Source: Nitriliruptoraceae bacterium (GTDB lineage: Bacteria > Actinomycetota > Nitriliruptoria > Nitriliruptorales > Nitriliruptoraceae). Taken from it: a stretch of DNA of 12,939 bases. Location of the stretch: contig SKNP01000422.1 of the NCBI GenBank assembly GCA_007120485.1, forward strand, positions 1-12,939, read 5' to 3'. Made by a program: the position numbers and the translations under genes. Shown in pieces: positions 5,597 to 12,083 of this stretch (the first letter of the stretch is position 1; each line of letters begins with the position of its first letter). Below the pieces are notes generated by a model. That model saw only the letters and a program-made list of their open reading frames with translations. It had not been told where the DNA came from and did not search any database.

Positions 5597-5641
5597 GGCT
5601 GACGACCCCGAGCGAGCGACCCGACCACGCCCGAACCGACC

Positions 5642-6640
5642 GTGCCGGTGCTGCCGTCACCCCCGTTGCCTGCGGGGTTGCGGCTGCGGACCGGCAGCTG
5701 GGACGACCTGGACGCCGTCGCCGACCTGCTCGCGGCAGCCTCCCGGTCGCGCATCGGTGCCGTCACGACCCGGCGTGAGGACCTCCGCCTGCGGTGGCTC
5801 GGGCTCGCGTCCTTGGACGCGGTCACGCTGGTGGAGGATCCGGCCGCCGTCCCGTCGCTGGTGGCCTACGCGGCGGAGGACGTGCTCGAGGATCCGTTCA
5901 CCGGCCTGCTCGAGCTCCACATCGACGCGCAGGTCCACCCCGCCCACGTCGGCCGTGGCGCGGCGACGTTCCTGCTCGGTCGCGCGGCACGCCATGCCGC
6001 CTCGGCGGCCGCGGACGTCGGGCTCCCCGAGGCGACGTTGCGCACGTCGCTGGTCGATGGGGATGCGCAGGCCCGCCGGTTCTTCGACCGGCGCGGCTTC
6101 GCCGCGGTCCGCCACCTGCTCGAACTGCGGCTGGACCTGCATGCCCCGCCGCCCCGCCCCACCTGGCCCACGGGCGTGACCGTCCGCTCGGTCGACGCGT
6201 CCGAGGACGTCCACACCATCTGGCGTGCGCACCAGGCCGCGTTCGCCGACGTCGCCACGCACGACCCGCTCGACCTCGACGGCTTCACGGCCACCCGGCT
6301 GGAGCGCAACGGCGCCATCGACCCGTCGCTGTCGTGGCTGGCCGAGCATGACGGTGAGGTGGTCGGCTTCGCGCTGTGCCGCGCCGGCACCGGCGTCGCC
6401 GAGGAGGACGGGTGGGTGCGCGACCTCGGGGTCATCCCCGCGTGGCGCCGACACGGCGTGGGCATGGCGCTGCTGCGCACCGCGTTCGCCGGGTTCCGCA
6501 GCCACGGGCTGACCGGCGTCGCGCTCGAGGTCGATGACGTGACCCTGGAGGGCGCGGTCGCGCTGTACCGCCGCGCCGGGATGCGGATCGTCCGCCGGAC
6601 CGACGTGCTGGAGCGCACCGTCGAGGTCGAGGGGCGCTGA
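5642..6640 (+). CDS. Tandem GNAT-domain N-acetyltransferase
   Basis: A 332-residue protein with two GNAT folds, which transfer an acetyl group from acetyl-CoA to an amine. The first spans about residues 14-165, with a weak acetyl-CoA loop at VG104R105G106. The second spans about 178-328, with the classic VRDLGVIPAWRRHGVG motif A (R269-G274) and ALYRRAGM at its end. Usually the second domain is catalytic and the first degenerate; that fits here. Mycothiol synthase (MshD) has this tandem layout, but its FxLHW signature is missing, so I leave the substrate open. The GTG at 5642 is the first in-frame start after a TGA at 5600 and lacks a clear Shine-Dalgarno, so the start is uncertain. The stop lies in the loop of a small hairpin. 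Confidence 0.75.
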   Translation: MPVLPSPPLPAGLRLRTGSWDDLDAVADLLAAASRSRIGAVTTRREDLRLRWLGLASLDAVTLVEDPAAVPSLVAYAAEDVLEDPFTGLLELHIDAQVHPAHVGRGAATFLLGRAARHAASAAADVGLPEATLRTSLVDGDAQARRFFDRRGFAAVRHLLELRLDLHAPPPRPTWPTGVTVRSVDASEDVHTIWRAHQAAFADVATHDPLDLDGFTATRLERNGAIDPSLSWLAEHDGEVVGFALCRAGTGVAEEDGWVRDLGVIPAWRRHGVGMALLRTAFAGFRSHGLTGVALEVDDVTLEGAVALYRRAGMRIVRRTDVLERTVEVEGR

Positions 6641-6648
6641 CGGCGCCC
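6632..6648 (+). terminator. Hairpin overlapping the acetyltransferase stop codon
   Basis: gggcgc (6632-6637) pairs with gcgccc (6643-6648) around the loop tgacg, which begins with the stop codon itself. The stem is all G/C. There is no T-tract, so it is only a candidate terminator or mRNA end-protecting structure. Confidence 0.35.
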
Positions 6649-6837
6649 GATCACCGGCTCCCGGGTCCGGGTCGGCGCTGTAGCGGCGCTGAGGCGGCTT
6701 CGTGGACGACCGAGGTGTGAGGAGGATCGGCCAACGGCGGGCCCGGTCCTCGGGGTCGAGCGTTGCCCGCATGGAGGCGTGCACGTCTCGATGAGCGGAT
6801 CGAAGCCCGACGCCTCCGCCTCCACCTATCACCGTGC

Positions 6838-6853
6838 GCGGTCGTACGACCGC
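6838..6853. promoter_or_regulatory. Perfect 16-bp palindrome
   Basis: gcggtcgtacgaccgc is its own reverse complement with no spacer. It lies about 440 bases upstream of the NlpC/P60 start and 200 bases after the acetyltransferase stop. It is long enough to be a dimeric operator, but no promoter element is clearly tied to it. Confidence 0.45.
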
Positions 6854-6861
6854 TCTCGTAG

Positions 6862-6894
6862 CGGGCGGTCGCCGACGCCAGCGCCGACCGCCCG
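6862..6894. other. Hairpin with perfect 10-bp stem
   Basis: cgggcggtcg (6862-6871) pairs with cgaccgcccg (6885-6894) across 13 bases. If transcribed it would form a very stable stem-loop. It follows the 16-bp palindrome by eight bases. Confidence 0.5.
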
Positions 6895-6998
6895 ATCGGC
6901 CCGGATCATCGCCGTACGGCCCGATCTCGCGCATCTACGGGCGAGCGAACCCCACGCCATCGGCCGGTGCGCGACCCCGCGAACACCTCGCTGACGCC

Positions 6999-7037
6999 CG
7001 CGAACGGAACGAGTAGCAGCGACCCGTTCCGCTCGCG
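6999..7037. other. Hairpin with 13-bp stem, one mismatch
   Basis: Bases 6999-7011 pair with 7025-7037 except a7004/c7032, across a 13-base loop (agtagcagcgacc). With the stem at 6862-6894 it suggests a structured leader or a small RNA upstream of the NlpC/P60 gene. No known RNA family is recognised. Confidence 0.5.
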
Positions 7038-7290
7038 AGCCGGGGCGGACACTGTCCGTTCGTCCGGCCAGCGGCTGCAGATCGAACGACCACCGACCAT
7101 CCTCCGCCGCGGTCCACGCCGCAGGGTCGCTGCCCATCAGCGCTCTCCGCGGGTGAGGACCTGCCAGCACGGTCGTCTGGGTGGGGGAGATCCGGGCGCC
7201 GAGGTCTGGCTGTCCTGCAACACCGAGACCCGAGACCCCGGTCGCGGACACCCCCTAGGTGGACTGCGGCCGCTGAGCCATGGAGCGTCC

Positions 7291-8367
7291 ATGTCACCGC
7301 GTCGCCTGCTGGTCCTGATCCCCGCCCTGCTCTCGCTGCTGCTGCTGCTCACCCCGGCCGCCTCCGCCGACACGCGGACGTTCTCCGACACGGCCGACAC
7401 CGGCCACGAGGACGCGGTCGCGTCACTGGTCGAGCGTGGCATCGTCCAAGGCTGCGACGACGACCGGTTCTGCTCCCGCGACGACCTCACGCGGGGCCAG
7501 GCCGCCTCGTTCCTGGTCCGCGCCCTCGAGCTCGAGCCGGTGGAGGGTGAACGGTTCAGCGACACCGCGGACAGCGTGCACGGCACCGCGATCGAGACGC
7601 TGGCCGAGGCCGAGCTGGTCTCCGGCTGCGACGAGGGGCGGGTCTGCCCGAACGACGACATCACCCGTGAGCAGCTCGCGACGATGCTCTACCGCGGCCT
7701 CGACATCCCCGACGCCACCGAGGACGTCACCTACTTCGACGACATCGGCGGCGTGCACGAGCCGGCCGTGCGCGCCCTGGCCGAGAACGGGATCACCAAC
7801 GGCTGCACCGAGCGGCTGACGTCCTTCTGCGCCAGCAGCACCGTCCAGCGGGCCCACGCCGCGATGTTCCTCGCCCGCGCCCTCGACATGGTCGAGCGCG
7901 TCGAGATCCAGCCGTTCGACGAGCGCCAGGAGAAGCAGGACGAGATCGACGAGGAAGCGGCGAGGAAGGCCGAGGAGGAGGCGCGGAAGGCCGAGGAAGC
8001 GGCCGCCGCGCAGCGCACCCCCGCCGATGAAGCCGTCGACGTCGCCCTCGCCCAGCTCGGCAAGCCGTACCAGTGGGGTGGCAGTGGCCCCAACAGCTTC
8101 GACTGCTCCGGGCTGACCTCCTACGCGTGGGCCGCCGCCGGGGTGAGCTTGCCCCGGACCTCGAGCGCCCAGTACTCGGCGACCACCCGGATCTCGCGCA
8201 GCGACCTGCGGCCCGGCGACCTGGTCTTCTACCACTCGCCCATCAGCCACGTCGCCATGTACATCGGTGATGGGAAGGTCGTCGAGGCCCCCAACAGCGG
8301 CAACAACGTCCGGATCCGCGAGGACGGGCTCACCCGCCGCGGGGTCGTCGGCTACGGCCGTCCGTAG
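7291..8367 (+). CDS. Secreted NlpC/P60 peptidoglycan endopeptidase with SLH-like repeats
   Basis: A 358-residue exported cell-wall hydrolase. The signal peptide has RR at 4-5, a leucine-rich core and probable cleavage after A26 (ASA). Three SLH-like repeats follow, at about 30-80, 88-138 and 148-199. Each carries a Cys pair at the same place (C55/C61, C113/C119, C172/C180), suggesting a disulfide per repeat. A charged Glu/Lys/Ala helix (about 210-242) links to the NlpC/P60 domain (246-358). Catalytic Cys272 is in FDCSGL and His320 in SHVAMYIG. Glu332 lies 12 residues after the His, the spacing known for RipA (His432/Glu444). The enzyme should cut the stem peptide next to diaminopimelate. The ATG has GGAG six bases upstream. 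The SLH-like part probably anchors it to the envelope. The 3' end overlaps a hairpin. Confidence 0.9.
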   Translation: MSPRRLLVLIPALLSLLLLLTPAASADTRTFSDTADTGHEDAVASLVERGIVQGCDDDRFCSRDDLTRGQAASFLVRALELEPVEGERFSDTADSVHGTAIETLAEAELVSGCDEGRVCPNDDITREQLATMLYRGLDIPDATEDVTYFDDIGGVHEPAVRALAENGITNGCTERLTSFCASSTVQRAHAAMFLARALDMVERVEIQPFDERQEKQDEIDEEAARKAEEEARKAEEAAAAQRTPADEAVDVALAQLGKPYQWGGSGPNSFDCSGLTSYAWAAAGVSLPRTSSAQYSATTRISRSDLRPGDLVFYHSPISHVAMYIGDGKVVEAPNSGNNVRIREDGLTRRGVVGYGRP

Positions 8368-8368
8368 C
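8351..8368. terminator. Hairpin overlapping the NlpC/P60 stop codon
   Basis: gctacgg (8351-8357) pairs with ccgtagc (8362-8368) around a four-base loop; the TAG stop is inside the 3' arm. Only 11 bases separate this stop from that of the convergent EAL gene, so the hairpin may end transcripts from both sides. There is no T-tract. Confidence 0.45.
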
Positions 8369-8378
8369 GCACAGCCGC

Positions 8379-9551
8379 TCAGCGGGCTCGTTCCAGCGGC
8401 CGGAAGGTCCGCGAGAACGGCAGCGGCCCAGGGCGACCGAGCAGGAACCCCTGGGCCGCGTGCGCTCCCAGCTCCCGCCACGCGGCCAGATCCGACGGCG
8501 TCTCGATCCCCTCGACGATGATCCGGCTGTCGGTCCGCTCAGCGAACTGCAGCAGCGCGTCGGCCAGTGCGCGACGGACGGGATCTCCCGACAGGCCCTG
8601 GGTGAGGCTCCGGTCGAGCTTGATCAGGTCGGGTTCGAGCCGGACGATGTGCCGCAGGCTCGCGAACCCGGCACCGGCATCGTCGATCGCGACCTCCAAC
8701 CCGAGCATGCGAAGCATCGCCAGCGCCCGCGAGACCTGCTGGTAGTCGTCGATCACGTCGTGCTCCGTCACCTCGACGACGAGGTTCGTGCCGTCGACGG
8801 AACGCAGCAGCGACAGCAGTCGGGGGTCGGTCAGCAGCTGCGGTGAGGCGTTGAACGACAGGGCGACGTCGTCCGGTCGGTCGTGGCTGGCCTCGAAGGC
8901 CGCTTCGAGGGTCGCCAGCTCGAGCTCGAGCCCCAACCCTGCACGGCGGGCGTGGTCGAACCACACGTCCGGTGGCGCGGTCGGCTCGTCCTCGAAACGC
9001 GTCAACGCCTCGACGGCGATGATCCGCCCCGAGCTGAGGCCGTAGATCGGCTGGAACACCGTGTGGAACGTCCCCAGGTCCAGGGTCCGGCGGATGCGTC
9101 CAGCCCAGCAGGGATCGTCGTCGAGTCCCTGCCGGCTCCCCGCGTCCTCGACCTCACCCCACAGTTGGTCGGTCAGCCCGACCTCGAAGCTGCGACGCAA
9201 CGCCCGGGTGGTGGTCCCCGAGATCGCTCCGATCGCGATGAAGAAGCCTCCACGCGCCAGCCAGTTGACCACCTCCTGGGGCTCGCCCGCCGCGACGTCC
9301 AGGGGCATCAGCGGTCCCGCCAGCACCATCGCGACCGCGCCCACCAGCGCCCCACCACGGATGCCGAACGGCACGGCGGCGAGCACGATCGGCACGTAGA
9401 ACAGGTGCGGGAACGCGGTCCGTGAACCCCCGGCGGCCCAGACCAGCGCCCAGCAACCGACCAACAGGCTCGCGATCAGCAGCATGAGCAGCCACGGGGG
9501 CAGCTGCTGGAGCTGTTGGCTCCAACGCAACCGCGCGCGCAGACGTTGCAT
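8379..9551 (-). CDS. Membrane-anchored EAL-domain cyclic-di-GMP phosphodiesterase
   Basis: A 390-residue protein. The N-terminal 115 residues hold about four hydrophobic segments (20-40, 50-63, 66-82, 98-112) forming a membrane sensor-like region of no named family. The EAL domain covers about 157-385. All residues needed for hydrolysis of cyclic-di-GMP are present: E181 (EAL), N234, E260, D290, D291, K311, E347 and Q367. From E260 onward their spacing equals that of the characterised enzyme RocR. The loop-6 motif DDFGTG reads DDAGAG, keeping both aspartates. There is no GGDEF, PAS or receiver domain, so it should act only as a phosphodiesterase controlled from the membrane. The ATG has GAAGGAGG nine bases upstream. 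A triple 11-bp repeat lies 87-119 bases before the start. Confidence 0.9.
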   Translation of the reverse strand: MQRLRARLRWSQQLQQLPPWLLMLLIASLLVGCWALVWAAGGSRTAFPHLFYVPIVLAAVPFGIRGGALVGAVAMVLAGPLMPLDVAAGEPQEVVNWLARGGFFIAIGAISGTTTRALRRSFEVGLTDQLWGEVEDAGSRQGLDDDPCWAGRIRRTLDLGTFHTVFQPIYGLSSGRIIAVEALTRFEDEPTAPPDVWFDHARRAGLGLELELATLEAAFEASHDRPDDVALSFNASPQLLTDPRLLSLLRSVDGTNLVVEVTEHDVIDDYQQVSRALAMLRMLGLEVAIDDAGAGFASLRHIVRLEPDLIKLDRSLTQGLSGDPVRRALADALLQFAERTDSRIIVEGIETPSDLAAWRELGAHAAQGFLLGRPGPLPFSRTFRPLERAR

Positions 9552-9637
9552 CGGCGTCGGCCTCCTTCACGGGTCACCACGTCCACACGGCGCGGTGAGC
9601 GGCCGTGTCGGGACAGCCACACTGCCCCACGAGGAAG

Positions 9638-9670
9638 GGTGTCCCGCGGGTGTCTCAGCGGTGTCTCGAT
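9638..9670. promoter_or_regulatory. Three 11-bp direct repeats upstream of the EAL gene
   Basis: The units ggtgtcccgcg, ggtgtctcagc and ggtgtctcgat follow without gaps; GGTGTC recurs at 9638, 9649 and 9660. An 11-base period puts all three on one face of the helix, as with OmpR/PhoP-type response regulators. The core differs from the array at 4346-4400. It is placed to control the EAL gene, but no -10 box is clear there. Confidence 0.5.
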
Positions 9671-9722
9671 GGCGAGGCACACCCGGCGAAGCTCGCGCTC
9701 ACGACCGGATCAGGCCAGGGCG

Positions 9723-9741
9723 GCTCGGGTCACGACCGAGC
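9723..9741 (-). terminator. Small hairpin downstream of serB
   Basis: gctcgg (9723-9728) pairs with ccgagc (9736-9741) across seven bases, 36 bases past the serB stop on the minus strand. The stem is short and there is no T-tract, so this is a weak candidate. Confidence 0.25.
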
Positions 9742-9776
9742 GCACACGGGCGCCGGCAGGACGTCGTCCGGGCGGG

Positions 9777-11006
9777 TCAGCGCGGAGGTAGGCCCGGTAC
9801 GGCCGTGAGCTCCTCGGGGACCACAGCGGGATCGTCCGCGTCGGCGGCTTCGACCTCGTCCCGGCGGATCCCGAGCAGGAACAGGATCGCGTCGAGGTAG
9901 GGCACGGAGACGGCCGTGTCGGCTCGCTCGCGCACGACCGCCTTGGCGTTGAACGCGATGCCGAGCCCGGCGGTGGCCAGCATGTCGAGGTCGTTCGCGC
10001 CGTCGCCGATCGCGACGGTCTGCTCGAGCGGGACCTGTTCGGCGTCGGCGATGCGCTTGAGCACGACGGCCTTGCCGGGCCGGTCCACGACCTCGCCGAG
10101 CAGCCGTCCGGTGATGACGCCGTCCTCGATCTCGAGCTCGTTGGCCACCGCGTGGTCGATCCCCAGATCGGCGGCGAGCCGGTCGGTGATGGCCGTGAAC
10201 CCGCCCGAGACGATCGCGACGATGTAGCCGAGCCGCTTGAGGGTCCGCACGAACGTCCGCGCTCCGGCGGTGAGCCGGACGGCGTCGCCGACCGCATCGA
10301 GTGCGCTGGCAGGGGTCCCCGCCAGTTGGGCGACCCGCTCGCGCAGCGCCGCTTCGAAGTCGAGTTCCCCGCCCATCGCCCGCGCGGTGACCGCCGCCAC
10401 CTCGTCGCGGCAGCCCGCGTGCTCGGCCAGCAGTTCGATGACCTCGTCCTGGATCAACGTGGAGTCGACGTCGAGCACCACGAGCCGCTTCGCGCGCCGC
10501 TCGAGGGTCTCGCGTTGGATCGCCACGTCGATGTGCTGCTCCCGGGAGGCGGCGACCAGCTTCGAACGCATGTCGTCGATGTCGCCGTCGACGACCACGA
10601 ACTCGTACGACACGACCGGGTACCGCGACAGGCGGTGGATGCGGTCGATGTTGCCGCCCCCCGCGGTGATGGCGCCGGTCACCGCACGCAGCGCGCCCGG
10701 AGCCAACCAGCTGCCGATGACGGTCACGACCGATCGCGGCTTGCTCGCCCGCTCGGACGCCTGCTCCACCACCTCGAAATCCAGCTGGATGCCGTGTTCC
10801 CACCCGTGGAACAACAGCTCCTTGAGCACATGGTCGGCCTGCCCGGCACCGATCAGCAGGTCCAGCGACAACCGTTCGCGGACCACGACCTGTTCCATGT
10901 CGTAGAGCTCGACGCCGGCCTCGGCGAGCACGCCGAGCAGACCGGTCGTGATGCCGGGGCGGTCGCGTCCGGAGCATCGGACGAGGATCGTGCGGGCTGG
11001 GTCCAT
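9777..11006 (-). CDS. serB: Phosphoserine phosphatase with two ACT domains
   Basis: SerB performs the last step of serine synthesis, removing phosphate from O-phospho-L-serine. The 409-residue product has the length and layout of M. tuberculosis SerB2. A first ACT domain (about 6-80, RCSGRDRPGITTGLLGVLAEAGVEL) and a second (about 93-165) precede a HAD-type phosphatase domain. The phosphatase motifs are D179-V-D181-S-T with nucleophile and acid/base, SGGFTAI (motif II Ser), a Lys in the GKAVVLK segment, and G334-D-G-A-N-D339 for Mg binding. ACT domains usually sense serine. I chose ATG at 11006: a TAGGCT -10 box ends eight bases upstream and there is no Shine-Dalgarno, implying a near-leaderless message. 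An ATG at 11030 lies upstream of that box and is less likely. A divergent lipoprotein gene lies 159 bp away. Confidence 0.93.
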   Translation of the reverse strand: MDPARTILVRCSGRDRPGITTGLLGVLAEAGVELYDMEQVVVRERLSLDLLIGAGQADHVLKELLFHGWEHGIQLDFEVVEQASERASKPRSVVTVIGSWLAPGALRAVTGAITAGGGNIDRIHRLSRYPVVSYEFVVVDGDIDDMRSKLVAASREQHIDVAIQRETLERRAKRLVVLDVDSTLIQDEVIELLAEHAGCRDEVAAVTARAMGGELDFEAALRERVAQLAGTPASALDAVGDAVRLTAGARTFVRTLKRLGYIVAIVSGGFTAITDRLAADLGIDHAVANELEIEDGVITGRLLGEVVDRPGKAVVLKRIADAEQVPLEQTVAIGDGANDLDMLATAGLGIAFNAKAVVRERADTAVSVPYLDAILFLLGIRRDEVEAADADDPAVVPEELTAVPGLPPR

Positions 11007-11014
11007 GGCCGAGG

Positions 11015-11020
11015 AGCCTA
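11015..11020 (-). promoter_or_regulatory. -10 box of serB (near-leaderless)
   Basis: Reads TAGGCT on the minus strand and ends eight bases before the serB ATG. The transcript would start within about two bases of the codon. This decides the start at 11006 over the upstream ATG at 11030. Confidence 0.5.
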
Positions 11021-11153
11021 CCGAGCGCACCGGGCACGCCAGGAAGCCGGGAGGTCACCCACGGGGAGGGCAACGCCGACTGACCCGGGGTGCGGCACCG
11101 CCATGAAGGCACCGATCCGTTCCCCGCCGGTGGGGTGGGTTCGCGAAGGTCCC

Positions 11154-11165
11154 TACCCTCGTGGC
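11154..11165 (+). promoter_or_regulatory. -10 box of a leaderless lipoprotein gene
   Basis: TACCCT (11154-11159) is followed by six bases and then the ATG at 11166. The transcript should begin at or beside the A of the start codon. No Shine-Dalgarno is present. Confidence 0.55.
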
Positions 11166-12074
11166 ATGGCCCCGACGACCGACGAGCGGACCGACGCGAT
11201 GCCCTCACGAGGCGCGAACCGCGGAGCGGGCGCGCAGACGGCCGGGCGAGCGTGGACGCCGATCGCGGCGCTGGTTGCGACGGTCGTGCTGGCGGTCGGC
11301 TGCACCGGCGGCGACGACCTGGGCGGCACCGACCCGGACGGGACGGCGGGCGATGCGCTGATCGAGGAGTTCGGCGAGCCCATCGAGACCGAGGTCCGCA
11401 CGATCAGCGGTGCGACCCTGACCGTGACGGCCCCACCGGGGACCGTCAGCACCGACCGTGCGGGCAACCAGCTGACCATCGCCGACGATCAGGTCACCCT
11501 GCAGGTATCGGGGCCGCTGCACACCCGCCTCGACGACGACGTCATCGAGGCCGAGCAGCCGCCGCAGCCGCGCTGGGACGGTGAGCTCCAACTCGTGAGC
11601 ACCGCCGCCGACATCGAGGTCGCCACCTGGGAGCGCGGTGAGGTCGCGGCGCAGATCGTGGGCTTCGACCGCGCCACCGACGCGCCGTTGGCCGAGGGGC
11701 TGGCCGAGCACCTCGACGGGTTCGAGCTTTCGGTCGACGACGGCGTACCACAGGTGCACCTGCTGGACGAGCGACTGCAGGTCGTCGAGGAACGCAACAG
11801 CCTCCAGGTCCCGAACCTGGAGGGCGACCTGACGATCTACCCCGCCGTCCCGCAGGACGTCGACGCGCTGGGTTGGGGACGCGACGACGAGGAGATCGAA
11901 CCGGTGGCGGTGACCGGCGGCCAGCGCTACGACGACCCCGCCGGGCGGGTCAGCCTGCTCACCGACGACCTGATCGCGACCGTCGCCGTCGACCCGTCCG
12001 ACGAGGAGCAGGCCCGTCACGCGATCGAGCTGATGAGCGTGCTCGAGGTCGAAGTGGAGGTCGCCTCCCCGTAG
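11166..12074 (+). CDS. Predicted lipoprotein of unknown function
   Basis: A 302-residue protein. After a 28-residue N-terminal stretch comes a hydrophobic segment ending VLAVG-C46, a reasonable lipobox, so Cys46 should be lipid-modified and the rest exposed outside the membrane. The mature part is acidic and rich in beta-type strands (TISGATLTVTAPPGTV, NQLTIADDQVTLQVSGPL), with no enzyme motif I recognise. It contains no cysteine after the lipobox. The first ATG (11166) is chosen because a TACCCT -10 box lies six bases upstream; ATG at 11199 would give a more usual signal-peptide length. The stop codon is part of the -10 box of the DapC-like gene that follows ten bases later, so the two genes are tightly placed but separately promoted. 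I do not recognise the family. Confidence 0.7.
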   Translation: MAPTTDERTDAMPSRGANRGAGAQTAGRAWTPIAALVATVVLAVGCTGGDDLGGTDPDGTAGDALIEEFGEPIETEVRTISGATLTVTAPPGTVSTDRAGNQLTIADDQVTLQVSGPLHTRLDDDVIEAEQPPQPRWDGELQLVSTAADIEVATWERGEVAAQIVGFDRATDAPLAEGLAEHLDGFELSVDDGVPQVHLLDERLQVVEERNSLQVPNLEGDLTIYPAVPQDVDALGWGRDDEEIEPVAVTGGQRYDDPAGRVSLLTDDLIATVAVDPSDEEQARHAIELMSVLEVEVEVASP

Positions 12075-12083
12075 GCTCCCGCC
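12072..12083 (+). promoter_or_regulatory. -10 box of the DapC-like gene, overlapping the preceding stop codon
   Basis: TAGGCT (12072-12077) starts with the TAG stop of the lipoprotein gene and lies six bases before the ATG at 12084. The spacing is right for a leaderless transcript, and no Shine-Dalgarno fits in the nine bases between stop and start. Confidence 0.55.

Larger units (their letters stand above)
6641..7290. other. 650-bp gene-free region upstream of the NlpC/P60 gene
   Basis: No reading frame here has a convincing start, ribosome site or protein-like composition. The region holds a 16-bp palindrome (6838-6853) and two strong inverted repeats (6862-6894, 6999-7037). An 8-bp direct repeat, cggcgctg, occurs at 6673 and 6684. 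No TANNNT box stands close to the 7291 start, so the promoter may be far upstream, with a long structured leader. I looked for the conserved blocks of the cyclic-di-AMP (ydaO) riboswitch, common before actinobacterial cell-wall hydrolases, and did not find them. A tRNA T-arm or SRP RNA core is also absent. Confidence 0.5.

Noticed and set aside
5642..6640. Mycothiol synthase (mshD)
   Set aside because: The tandem GNAT layout fits, but the FxLHW signature of MshD is absent, so I kept the general call.
6790..6830. tRNA T-arm-like string (cttcgatcc) on the minus strand
   Set aside because: The flanking bases do not form a five-base T stem, and there is no anticodon arm or acceptor stem.
6641..7290. 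Cyclic-di-AMP (ydaO-type) riboswitch before the NlpC/P60 gene
   Set aside because: Expected from the gene type, but I could not find the conserved GGGTGAAT-like and ACAGCT...ACCTCG..AGGCG blocks in either strand; the few partial matches are out of order.
10152..11165. Upstream extension of the lipoprotein frame through the serB locus
   Set aside because: The open frame is antisense to serB. The lipoprotein start at 11166 is supported by a -10 box and lipobox placement.
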